Source: an uncultured Anaerolineae bacterium (lineage in GTDB: Bacteria > Chloroflexota > Anaerolineae > Anaerolineales > Villigracilaceae). Taken from it: 38,308 nucleotides of DNA. Position 1 is the first letter of the stretch. The number at the start of each line of letters is the position of its first letter. The position numbers were made by a program, and so were the translations under genes. The notes under the pieces are model-generated. The model ran no database searches. It was not told the origin of the DNA and was given only the letters and a program-made list of their open reading frames with translations. Positions 16,597 to 25,608 of the stretch are shown here, piece by piece. Location of the stretch: the NCBI GenBank assembly GCA_903846015.1, contig CAIMZS010000171.1, positions 1 through 38,308 on the forward strand. Direction: 5' to 3'.

Positions 16597-16634
16597 CAAG
16601 CGTGTGCAGTGGTACCGGGTTACAAGGAGAAATA

Positions 16635-17514
16635 ATGGCAGTCATCTCAATGAAAGCCCTCTTGGAAAGCGGCGTCCACTTTGGGCACCGTACCAACAAG
16701 TGGGACCCCCCGCATGAAACCGTATATCTTTACGGAACGCAACGGCATTCATATTATTGATCTACAGCAGACTGTGAAGGCGCTTAATAACGCTTATAAC
16801 ATCGTGCGGGATTGTGTTATGAAGGGCGGTATCGTTTTGTTCGTGGGCACCAAGCGTCAAGCCCAGGAAACAGTGCGTGAAGAAGCCATTCGCGCGGGTA
16901 TGCCTTATGTTACCGAACGCTGGTTGGGAGGCATGCTCACCAACTGGAACACCATGTTCGCCCGTATTCAAGAAATGGAACGGCTCGAGCGTCTCCGTGA
17001 CAGCGGTGAGATCACCCGGTTGACCAAAAAAGAAGGCTTGTTGATTGAGCGCGAGATTACCCGCTTAAACACCCGTCTTGAAGGTGTTCGCTCGATGAAA
17101 CGTCTCCCTGAACTGGTTTTTATTGTGGATGTCGGTCGTGAAGATTCTGCTGTGCGCGAAGGTAATTTGCTCGAGATCCCCCTGGTTGCGCTGGTTGATA
17201 CCAACTGCAATCCGCAGGATATCGATTATGTCATCCCTTCCAACGATGACGCCATTCGCGCCATCAAGCTGCTGGTCGCCAAGATCGCGGATGCTGTTCT
17301 TGAAGGCAAGGCCATGCGTAAGGATGAAGATTTGGCTGAAGAACAGGCTGTCGTGGCTGCTCCTTCCGCTCCCGCCCCTTCCCGGCGGCCAGCCCGTCCG
17401 GTGGAAAGTGACGAAGTTACTGATGATGCTGCCTTGCTTGGCAAATCAACCCTCGCCAAGCTCGTCAAAGCTGTTGCTCCGATTGGCGACGAAGAAATTT
17501 CGGCCACAAACTAA
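16635..17514 (+). pseudogene. rpsB: 30S ribosomal protein S2, frame broken by one extra C
   Basis: The ATG at 16635 (ACAAGGAGAAATA before it) reads [20 protein letters not shown], the canonical S2 N-terminus, through NKWDP. The frame then shifts: a run of six C at 16705-16710 should be five to continue into [20 protein letters not shown], which stays open to 17514. The joined product is about 292 residues with a 50-residue acidic/Pro-Ala tail, slightly longer than E. coli S2. rpsB is essential and encodes a small-subunit protein needed for mRNA binding. A homopolymer sequencing or assembly error is therefore the likeliest cause; programmed frameshifting is less likely. A TTG at 16681 is not the true start. 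First gene of the cluster. Confidence 0.9.
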
Positions 17515-17532
17515 TCTTGTAAGAGGTCTTGA

Positions 17533-18920
<1,388 letters not shown>

Positions 18921-18928
18921 ACCACATC

Positions 18929-18960
18929 GGGGCGCCCATCAGGGCGCCCTTTTGATTTTT
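18929..18960 (+). terminator. Terminator after pyrH
   Basis: GGGCGCCC pairs with a second GGGCGCCC around ATCA, followed by TTTTGATTTTT, 9 nt past the pyrH stop. Confidence 0.85.
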
Positions 18961-19067
18961 GTTATAATAATGAGAGTATAGGGCAGTTTTTGCGAGTCAT
19001 TTGCCAGCATAATTTGTTCTTATCTCGCTTATCCATCAGTAGCGCATTTTCAAATTTTAGGGTATCC

Positions 19068-19073
19068 TATAAT
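19068..19073 (+). promoter_or_regulatory. -10 element upstream of frr
   Basis: A perfect TATAAT 35 nt before the frr start, with a weak T-rich -35 region (CATTTT/TTTTCA). It makes sense after the pyrH terminator, giving frr-uppS-cdsA their own promoter. Confidence 0.5.
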
Positions 19074-19108
19074 ATGTAATTCTCACAACATTACCTCAGG
19101 AGGCTGCT

Positions 19109-19666
19109 GTGATTAAGGATCTTCTCAAAGACTGCGAGTCCCATATGCAAAAGTCAATTCATGCCCTGGTTGAGGAATTGATGACCATTCGCACGGGTCG
19201 CGCCAACCCCAGCCTGGTGGAAAAACTCCAGATTGAATATTATGGCTCGCCCACTGCTCTGATGCAGCTTGCATCCATTAGTGTGCCTGAACCACGCACC
19301 TTGATGATTAAACCTTTTGACAAAACCACCCTGAAATCAATTGAAAAAGCCATCCTGGCTTCTGATCTCAGGTTGACCCCCAACAATGATGGTCAGGTCA
19401 TTCGTTTGAACCTTCCGCCTCTTACAGAAGATCGCCGGCGCGAGCTTGTCAAGCATGTCCACCATCGCCTCGAGGAAGCGCGGGTAGCCCTTCGTAATAT
19501 TCGCCGAGATTCCATGAAGGATATCAAGGATTACGAAAGCGAGAAGTTAATCTCTGAAGATGATCGCAAGCGTGGCGAAGACGAGCTTCAAAAGTTGACT
19601 GACCGCTTTATGGCTGAAGTGGATAAAATTGGGCATGCCAAGGAAGTGGAGATCATGGAAGTCTAA
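19109..19666 (+). CDS. frr: Ribosome recycling factor
   Basis: 185 residues, the standard length. Family signatures are MTIRTGRANPSLVEKLQIEYYG, the loop around PEPRTLMIKPFDKT, and PPLTEDRRRELVKHVHH, and the long three-helix bundle ends with DKIGHAKEVEIMEV. With EF-G it splits the post-termination ribosome. The start is GTG at 19109 with an excellent CAGGAGG 5 nt before it. uppS follows 14 bp downstream, so they are one transcript. Confidence 0.97.
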   Translation: MIKDLLKDCESHMQKSIHALVEELMTIRTGRANPSLVEKLQIEYYGSPTALMQLASISVPEPRTLMIKPFDKTTLKSIEKAILASDLRLTPNNDGQVIRLNLPPLTEDRRRELVKHVHHRLEEARVALRNIRRDSMKDIKDYESEKLISEDDRKRGEDELQKLTDRFMAEVDKIGHAKEVEIMEV

Positions 19667-19680
19667 CGACTCCATCTGCC

Positions 19681-20427
19681 ATGAGCACTACCAGTCAGCA
19701 GGATCCTGCCAAGCAAGTTCCCCGGCACGTTGCCATTATCATGGATGGCAACGGTCGTTGGGCATTAAAGCGTAGATTGCCGCGTTTGGCCGGGCATAAG
19801 GCCGGCACAGAAAATCTCCGTCGAATTATCAAAGCCTGTGTTGAATTTGGCATTGGTTATCTCACCATTTATGCCTTTTCCACCGAAAATTGGGGCCGCC
19901 CGCGGGAAGAAGTACAGGGCCTGATGCGCATCCTCGAAGATGTCATCGACAAGGAACTTTCCGAGCTTAATCAGCAGGGTGTGCAGATCCGTCACCTTGG
20001 CCGGCTTGATCAACTTGCCCCGGCTCTTCAGAAAAAGGTCTTGGATGCGGTCAATACCACCCGTAACAATACTCAGTTGGTTTTGAATGTTGCCTTTAAT
20101 TATGGCGGGCGCGATGAGATTGTTCACGCTATTCAGCAAATGCTGATAGACGGTATCAAGCCAGAAAGTGTCACCCCCGACCTGGTCAGTAAATACATGT
20201 ACACCGCCGGTGTTCCCGACCCGGACCTGATCATTCGCACATCCGGTGAACTGCGCATCAGTAATTTCCTGATCTGGCAGGCGGCTTATTCCGAGTGGTA
20301 TGTGACGCCCATTTTCTGGCCTGATTTTAGCAAGGATGAATTCCGTAAGGCGTTGGATGAGTACGCGAGTCGTGACCGCCGCTATGGCAAGGTGGCGGAT
20401 CCTGATTTCGAGGGGTCAAATGTCTAA
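19681..20427 (+). CDS. uppS: Undecaprenyl diphosphate synthase
   Basis: 248 residues. HVAIIMDGNGRWA carries the catalytic Asp and the pyrophosphate-binding loop. GHKAGTENLRRII, YAFSTENWGRP and RTSGELRISNFLIWQ complete the cis-prenyltransferase signature. It condenses isopentenyl diphosphate with farnesyl diphosphate to give the C55 lipid carrier of cell-wall synthesis. The spacer after frr lacks a ribosome binding site, so translation is probably coupled. Its 3' end overlaps cdsA by 8 nt. Confidence 0.97.
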   Translation: MSTTSQQDPAKQVPRHVAIIMDGNGRWALKRRLPRLAGHKAGTENLRRIIKACVEFGIGYLTIYAFSTENWGRPREEVQGLMRILEDVIDKELSELNQQGVQIRHLGRLDQLAPALQKKVLDAVNTTRNNTQLVLNVAFNYGGRDEIVHAIQQMLIDGIKPESVTPDLVSKYMYTAGVPDPDLIIRTSGELRISNFLIWQAAYSEWYVTPIFWPDFSKDEFRKALDEYASRDRRYGKVADPDFEGSNV

Positions 20428-21226
20428 GCGTGTTACCACCGTTTTGATTTTACTGCTGGTTGGATTGCCGGCATTGGTAATGGGCGGATTTCTCTACTTT
20501 TTATTTATTGGTTTCTTGCTGGTGGTTGCGGCTTGGGAATATGTGGATATGGCTGAGGCCATTGGCAGCAAACCTGCGCGCTGGTTGGTTGTTGGGGGAG
20601 TGGCGGCTTTTTGCGCCGCCGTTTTTTTTTATAATTCATTGAGCGCCCCGGTTTTCGCTTTTATTATTCTAGCCATGATGGCTTATCACCTGGTGGCTTT
20701 TGAGCGTGGGGCGGAGCATGCCAGTTTGGATTTCAGCGCCAGTGTTGGAGCTCTGGTCTATATTGGCTGGATTGGATCTTATCTTCTCAGCCTGCGCCAA
20801 CTGCCGAATGGCAGTTGGTGGTTTATGTTTGTTCTGCCCTGTGTGTGGTTGACCGATACCGGAGCTTTTATGATTGGCGCCGCTTATGGAAAGCATCGCA
20901 TGACCCCCCGGCTCAGTCCAAAAAAAACCTGGGAAGGTTATGCCGCCGGGGTTTTTTCGGCCACGCTGGGAGGCGGCTTTTTTGCTTTTGCATATTCCAC
21001 CTGGGGACCCTTGCATCTATCGGTGTGGGTTGGGGCTTTGTTTGGATTGATGGTGGGGCTGCTTACCCCGCTGGGTGATTTGGGTGAGAGCATGCTCAAG
21101 CGCCAGGCTTCCATGAAAGACTCGGGTATTATCTTTCCTGGGCATGGTGGCGCTTTTGACCGGATAGACTCGTGGCTGTGGGGTGGGGTGCTCGGCTACT
21201 ACTTCATCACGCTGATCATCCGGTGA
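20420..21226 (+). CDS. cdsA: Phosphatidate cytidylyltransferase
   Basis: 268 residues, with about eight membrane helices. The C-terminal signature LKRQASMKDSGIIF then PGHGGAFDRIDSW is intact, and SPKKTWEGYAAG is also typical. It makes CDP-diacylglycerol from phosphatidate and CTP for phospholipid synthesis. The start at 20420 overlaps the uppS stop by 8 nt and has GAGGGG before it; the frame is open further upstream within uppS. This gene order (frr-uppS-cdsA) is widespread in bacteria. Confidence 0.96.
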   Translation: MSKRVTTVLILLLVGLPALVMGGFLYFLFIGFLLVVAAWEYVDMAEAIGSKPARWLVVGGVAAFCAAVFFYNSLSAPVFAFIILAMMAYHLVAFERGAEHASLDFSASVGALVYIGWIGSYLLSLRQLPNGSWWFMFVLPCVWLTDTGAFMIGAAYGKHRMTPRLSPKKTWEGYAAGVFSATLGGGFFAFAYSTWGPLHLSVWVGALFGLMVGLLTPLGDLGESMLKRQASMKDSGIIFPGHGGAFDRIDSWLWGGVLGYYFITLIIR

Positions 21227-21250
21227 CGCAACATCGTCACCGGATTTTTT
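21220..21250 (+). terminator. Terminator of the cdsA transcript
   Basis: CCGGTGACG (21220-21228, covering the cdsA stop) pairs with CGTCACCGG (21235-21243), followed by ATTTTTTTT. Confidence 0.88.
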
Positions 21251-21261
21251 TTATTGCCTGG

Positions 21262-21495
21262 ATGAATTCGATAGCCAACCGTGAACCAACTCGCAATCTT
21301 GGGCTTGAACTTGTGCGTGTTACCGAAGCCGCAACAGGAATTGCGGATGGTGACTTGCTACGTGGGGTGAAATACTTTGGTTCCGACGCGTATGGAAAAA
21401 TTGAACGCGCTCAGTTTGATTCACTATTAATCTGTTGCGATTCTTCATCCAGACCAGCTAAATTCCCTTTGCCGCCATTTTGCCCGGGCATTTAG
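21262..21495 (+). pseudogene. Remnant resembling the start of class II fructose-1,6-bisphosphatase (GlpX)
   Basis: A 78-codon frame opens with REPTRNLGLELVRVTEAA, very like the GlpX N-terminus (RNLALELVRVTEAA type). After about 25 codons it no longer follows the family. GlpX is about 320 residues and the frame stops at 21495, just before the tRNA-Asn promoter, so the gene is truncated. There is no ribosome binding site, and the ATG sits a few bases past the cdsA terminator. I read it as a decayed fragment. The identification rests on one segment. Confidence 0.5.
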
Positions 21496-21496
21496 C

Positions 21497-21525
21497 TTGA
21501 CACACTTGGCTCTTAAATATATAAT
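21497..21525 (+). promoter_or_regulatory. Perfect consensus promoter of tRNA-Asn
   Basis: TTGACA (21497-21502), a 17-nt spacer and TATAAT (21520-21525): full sigma-70-type consensus, ending 11 nt before the tRNA. Confidence 0.92.
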
Positions 21526-21536
21526 CTCGCTCGCGT

Positions 21537-21608
21537 TCCCGGCTAGCTCAATGGCAGAGCGGGCGGCTGTTAACCGCTAGGTTCGAGGTTCGAGTCCTCG
21601 GCTGGGAG
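21537..21608 (+). tRNA. tRNA-Asn (anticodon GTT)
   Basis: 72-nt cloverleaf. Acceptor TCCCGGC pairs with GCTGGGA (one G-T pair). The D arm contains GCTCAATGGCAGAGC, the anticodon loop CTGTTAA reads GTT, and the T arm CGAGG-TTCGAGT-CCTCG is perfect. Discriminator G; CCA not encoded. Confidence 0.96.
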
Positions 21609-21612
21609 CCTT

Positions 21613-21637
21613 AAGCCCTCTTCGGAGGGCTTTTTTA
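21613..21637 (+). terminator. Terminator of tRNA-Asn
   Basis: AAGCCCTC pairs with GAGGGCTT around a TTCG tetraloop, followed by TTTTTA, 4 nt past the tRNA. Confidence 0.9.
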
Positions 21638-21666
21638 TTTTATGACCAGTTTTATCGATCAAAACA

Positions 21667-21696
21667 AAAATCCGCGGACATTTGTCCGCGGATTTT
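21667..21696 (-). terminator. Terminator of the FmdB-like gene
   Basis: AAAATCCGCGGAC pairs with GTCCGCGGATTTT around ATTT. On the minus strand a T-run (TTTTTGTTTTG) follows. Confidence 0.85.
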
Positions 21697-21700
21697 GCTC

Positions 21701-22114
21701 TTATTCACTAGATTTGCTTGAACTCTCAGACTTCCTACTTGAACTCTCGGATTTACTGTTGGAACCTTCCGATTTTCCTGCGGAACTTTCTGGTTTGCTC
21801 GCGTTGGATGATGTTTCGGAAGTACTCGATGATCCCGATGAGCTTTCCTGGCTGCTTGAACTGCTGCTGCCTTCGGATGCGCTGGCGGATGCTTCCTTTC
21901 CTTCGCTCTTAGGCGGGCGGTTCAATCCGGATGATGACTTGTGGTCGGTGGCATACCAGCCCGAACCCTTAAACACAATGCCTGCCGGTGTCAATACCTT
22001 GCGCAGGCTGTTCTTGTTACATTCAGGGCAGCGCTTCAATGGCTCATCGGTAAAAGATTGGTGGCGCTCAAATTGTACGCCGCAGCTCTCGCAGCGATAA
22101 ATATAAATGGGCAT
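21701..22114 (-). CDS. FmdB-type zinc-ribbon protein with Ser-rich tail
   Basis: 137 residues. The N-terminal 45 residues form the FmdB zinc ribbon: MPIYIYRCESCGVQFE with the first CxxC, KRCPECN with the second, then a segment with GIVFKGSGWYATD. The rest, about 75 residues, is low complexity: Ser with Glu and Lys, probably disordered. FmdB was named as a regulator of formamidase, but the family is widespread and its role is not settled. A good AAGGAG site lies upstream of the start. It is a single-gene unit with its own terminator. Confidence 0.9.
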   Translation of the reverse strand: MPIYIYRCESCGVQFERHQSFTDEPLKRCPECNKNSLRKVLTPAGIVFKGSGWYATDHKSSSGLNRPPKSEGKEASASASEGSSSSSSQESSSGSSSTSETSSNASKPESSAGKSEGSNSKSESSSRKSESSSKSSE

Positions 22115-22247
22115 TTCAGTTTCTCCTTACTAACGGGATTTGATTATAGTCTCTTTAGGGGGGCATGACAAGGAACCCGTTTAACAACAATCCGTTTATA
22201 GTTTAACGTATGTTTACGCAGATGGACTGTTTTTGTGATTGCCTCGG

Positions 22248-23813
22248 CTATGGAGTTGTTTTTTTCCAAACCTGATATTCTGAATTATTAAAGGATAGGA
22301 CCCAATTGCCGCGATCTTTGAGGATGTCTATGAAACCACGATACTTTCTTTTCATCACCACCAGGTATTGAGGCGGGTTTTTGGCGGTTTGAATGGTTTC
22401 TTCCAGGCAGGCAAAATCTGCATTCTGTCCACAAATCATACTGTTATAAAAACCGGTGCTGAGCATATTGCGGTTGCCACTCCATTCGCTTCCCCAAAAA
22501 GCAAAGAGTTGGTTTCGCTTCGTCAGAAAAGGAAACCATTCTGCCTCGTTATGATCAGCCAGAACCAGGTAAAAGCTGCCCTGCAGTGTGTTTGTTTTGA
22601 TATATTCGCTTGTTTCTATGAGCGCTGGAGATAAAGATGGCATTTGCTCTAAAATGGTTTGAAACTCGTTGATATAGATTACTCCGATGATCACCACTCC
22701 AGCCACGCAAGCTGCCACGCTGGAAAATAAGCGCTGGTTGTGTGGGACGGATTTTATAAGCCATTTTGCTGTGCTTTCCAGCGCTATTCCTGAGAAGATG
22801 CAACCCAAGACAATAATAAATCTTCTGCTTTCAAAGGTAAAAAGTGAAGTAAATATGAATGCCAATAAAAGGAACCAACGTTTTTGGCCGATACAGTAAA
22901 CCACTCCGATTAATCCTGCGATTGCAAGAACAGGTTGTTTGATGATTTCGCTCAGACTGATGGCGGTTAAATCTATCAGAGCCGAAAAGCTTCCTGAAAG
23001 TTGTGAAATCGAAAGAGTACCATGCGAGCCAAGCGCATTTGAAAAAACCTGCCAACCGTAACGGTTAACGATTGTCAATGCCCATGGGAGTGATAATAGC
23101 GCCCCCGTGAACCCGATCCAGATTGCTCGCAGCCAGGTTTCTTTGTGGGGATTGACCAGTACCCAAATTACCGACCACAGGATAAAGAAAAAAGCATAAG
23201 ACAGGTGTGTCATCACAGTCAGGCTCAAAAGAATACCCGCCATGAAAATCTCTTTTTTCGAAAAGTGATGGGTGATCCGAATAAAATAATAGAAAAAGAA
23301 CAATCCGAGCATGTAAGCTAATCCGCGCACAATTCCAGCAGCCCAGGTATGACTGGCATACAAATATGGTGAGGAAGATGCCAGTAAAATCGCTATCAAC
23401 CCGGTGATCCTGGATGTTGTCATTTGCCGTGTTATAAGAAAAAGCCCCAATAAAGCCAGGGAGCTTAAAATAGCTGGCAAAAAGCGGACATATAACCAAA
23501 ATGGTCCACCCATTTTCAAGTTAAGTGCGAGAAGATACATTCCCAGGGGCGGGAATGCTGCTGGAACACCCCCTGAACCGTAAAACTCAATTTCCATGGG
23601 CAGTTTGAAGTTATCCCTGGCTATTTGTTCTGCCATCTGCGCGTACATGCCTGCGTAGCCGATTGGATATGGATATTTAAACACATTGTAAAAAATGGGA
23701 ACAAGGCTGATGGAGATAATGGCGAGGACTCCGATCAGGGCCATAAAAGACAGTTTTGATTGTGTAAGCTTAATTTTTGGCATAAGGGTGTCTATTGATT
23801 CTTGGCAATTCAC
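22248..23813 (-). CDS. GT-C type membrane glycosyltransferase-like protein
   Basis: 521 residues with about eleven to twelve hydrophobic helices spread over residues 22-385. A soluble, probably extracytoplasmic C-terminal part of about 130 residues follows (HNEAEWFPFLTKRN, FAFWGSEWSGN). The layout is that of the PMT/ArnT-type transferases, which move sugars from lipid-linked donors. The acidic residue expected in the first outer loop is not in its usual place (YPIGYAGMYAQMAEQIA), so activity and substrate are uncertain. The start is uncertain too: GTG at 23813 or ATG at 23781 (MPKIKLTQ), neither with a clear ribosome binding site. Confidence 0.72.
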   Translation of the reverse strand: MNCQESIDTLMPKIKLTQSKLSFMALIGVLAIISISLVPIFYNVFKYPYPIGYAGMYAQMAEQIARDNFKLPMEIEFYGSGGVPAAFPPLGMYLLALNLKMGGPFWLYVRFLPAILSSLALLGLFLITRQMTTSRITGLIAILLASSSPYLYASHTWAAGIVRGLAYMLGLFFFYYFIRITHHFSKKEIFMAGILLSLTVMTHLSYAFFFILWSVIWVLVNPHKETWLRAIWIGFTGALLSLPWALTIVNRYGWQVFSNALGSHGTLSISQLSGSFSALIDLTAISLSEIIKQPVLAIAGLIGVVYCIGQKRWFLLLAFIFTSLFTFESRRFIIVLGCIFSGIALESTAKWLIKSVPHNQRLFSSVAACVAGVVIIGVIYINEFQTILEQMPSLSPALIETSEYIKTNTLQGSFYLVLADHNEAEWFPFLTKRNQLFAFWGSEWSGNRNMLSTGFYNSMICGQNADFACLEETIQTAKNPPQYLVVMKRKYRGFIDILKDRGNWVLSFNNSEYQVWKKTTP

Positions 23814-24434
23814 GTAATAATCATGCTTTTGCTGGTTGCGTATGGCGGAACTGGGCTTTGATATTGATGTAAGAGTTTGCTTGAGTATAGTATAAGCCTA
23901 ATAAAAAAACCAAAAACCGACATTCTCAAATCTCTTATGCAGAGACTAATGGCTCTCTGGGAATTAGCGAGGTAAAAAACCATTGGACGCGGACGAGCGG
24001 CCGTGCTAGAACGGGCACTATCGCGGAAAATTCCAAAGAGCCAAACTAATTCCATTGGATAAAGCACAGTTGCCTCTGCCAAACCAGATAAGAATCCTTA
24101 TCATCGCTGTCTTTGTGATCGAATTGATCATCCCCCATATTATTCTGTACCTATATATGCTGGTATAGGTCAGATAACCCCGTAAAGCTGGGGACTTGCC
24201 AAACTGAAAAACCCAAGTATAATAATCAATGAATATAGAACAAAAATTCTACATTGCAAAAAATAGTCCCCAATAGTGTTTACATGGTCAGATTTTTACA
24301 TTGCTTGGATTGGATGAGCCGCCATTGTCTTTTAGCGATATGGCAAGCGATTTTTCAGAATAATCTGCCGTGTTGCTTTGGGTTGCTTCCTGATAACCCG
24401 GTTTGCCGAGGCTATATTTGGTAAAAAGGTTCAA
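23814..24434. other. Intergenic region, no gene supported
   Basis: About 620 bp, AT-rich. Short frames on both strands (for example minus 23810-24082) lack ribosome binding sites and family resemblance. CCCCGTAAAGCTGGGG at 24178-24193 is a weak hairpin. Promoters for the divergent genes on either side should lie here, but none is strong. Confidence 0.5.
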
Positions 24435-25256
24435 ATGATTGATAAATATCAGTACACTCTGACGCTCAATGCGCTTCACGAAATACACACCGAATCCAGT
24501 CAAATCCCCACTGTTGCTGCTCATCACATTCCGGGCTTGCCGGGATTTCCTGCGCTGCCCCCTGAATCACTCCTGCTCGGGATTGCCATGGATGGCTTAC
24601 CGTTGGTACTGCATCTGCGCGATCCTCGCCCAGGTTCCATCCTTATTACCGGTGAGCAAGGTTGCGGTAAAACAGATTTTATCCGGCTGCTGCTGCATGC
24701 TGCTGACCAACTGATTGCGCCCGGAACCGTACAGTTTGCGCTTGTCACCGATTTTCCAGACGAATTCTCTCGGGAAGCAGATCTTCCATGCGTTCTTGGG
24801 GTCTGGGCAGCGGCGGACTCGGCTGCGGCAGATTTGCTTTACCGATTGTCTTTGATGGTCGATACGCCTGCTGATAACCTGCCCACCGTGCTCTTGATCG
24901 ATGGTCTTGACAGCATTTTTCGAACACAGGCTGCCAATCGGGATAATCTGGCTTATTTGCTGCATTATGGTCCGCATGCCCTAATATGGCCTATTGTTAC
25001 AGCCAATGCCGGATTTATTGCCACGCATCCCGATTGGTTTAATTTCTTCGGCACCCAAATTTTTGGGCGTATTGATAATCATTCCACTGCCAACAGTCTG
25101 GCGCTGCCAATGAATAAATCTTTGTCTGAGCTTACACGCAGTTCGAATTTCTTTTTGCGGCGGTCATCCGGCTTTCTCAATTTCCGGCCTCCCATCCCAC
25201 CTTATCGGGCTGGTTCACACCCATCTACAATTCTCGCAAATAGGAGTAAATCATGA
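24435..25256 (+). CDS. FtsK/HerA-like P-loop ATPase without membrane part
   Basis: 273 residues from the chosen start. Walker A is GEQGCGKT (residues 73-80) and Walker B is TVLLIDGLD (151-159, D156). The segment before Walker A (DGLPLVLHLRDPRPGSILI) and the later FGTQIFGRI resemble the FtsK/SpoIIIE motor core. It lacks membrane helices and the DNA-orienting gamma domain, and the motor is short. It could be a DNA- or protein-directed ATPase. The ATG at 24435 follows AAAAGG; the frame is open to 24378. It overlaps the next gene by 4 nt (ATGA), so the two are translationally coupled. Confidence 0.72.
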   Translation: MIDKYQYTLTLNALHEIHTESSQIPTVAAHHIPGLPGFPALPPESLLLGIAMDGLPLVLHLRDPRPGSILITGEQGCGKTDFIRLLLHAADQLIAPGTVQFALVTDFPDEFSREADLPCVLGVWAAADSAAADLLYRLSLMVDTPADNLPTVLLIDGLDSIFRTQAANRDNLAYLLHYGPHALIWPIVTANAGFIATHPDWFNFFGTQIFGRIDNHSTANSLALPMNKSLSELTRSSNFFLRRSSGFLNFRPPIPPYRAGSHPSTILANRSKS

Positions 25257-25513
25257 ATATCGGCATGCTTTGGTTTGATAACGATCCTAAAACCAGCCTG
25301 GATGTCAAGGTCTTGCAAGCTGCAGATTACTACCATCGCAAGTATGGTCGCACTCCCGATGTTTGCCTGGTCAATCCGGCTAACCTTGACAAAGCCCTTC
25401 CGCAGGCTGAAACCCGCCGCGCTGGTAACATCATCATCCGCCCGTTGCGTTCAATCATGCCTGGTCACCTCTGGATTGGCAATGATGAACCGCGTTCCGC
25501 TGTGGCAGGCTAA
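25253..25513 (+). CDS. 86-residue protein coupled to the ATPase gene
   Basis: No family recognised. The sequence MNIGMLWFDNDPKTSLDVKV begins a compact alpha/beta protein with YYHRKYGRTPDVCLVNP and IIIRPLRSIMPGHLWIG. There is no signal peptide or helix long enough for a membrane. The start overlaps the ATPase stop by 4 nt, and a GOR-type oxidoreductase starts 95 bp downstream. The regular strand-like hydrophobic stretches argue that it is a real folded protein. It may be a partner of the ATPase. Confidence 0.75.
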   Translation: MNIGMLWFDNDPKTSLDVKVLQAADYYHRKYGRTPDVCLVNPANLDKALPQAETRRAGNIIIRPLRSIMPGHLWIGNDEPRSAVAG

Positions 25514-25608
25514 AAACCTTTCACAGATGATCGGTTGCCCGATCTGAACCAACGTCGCAGTGTTCATAAGGTGTAGAATATTACATCTTCTCTAAAAGGA
25601 AAATTGCG

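Larger units (their letters stand above)
16186..16634. other. Divergent intergenic region: rpsB promoter and leader
   Basis: 449 bp between the EamA gene and rpsB. The left half holds no gene or clear motif. The right part holds an extended -10 promoter (16483-16491) and a structured leader (16502-16596), both listed separately. Confidence 0.6.

Noticed and set aside
21642..22100. 152-codon plus-strand frame with Leu/Ser/Asp repeats
   Set aside because: It is the mirror of the Ser-rich tail of the FmdB-like gene on the other strand.
23810..24082. 90-codon minus-strand frame
   Set aside because: No ribosome binding site, no domain, overlaps the glycosyltransferase start region.
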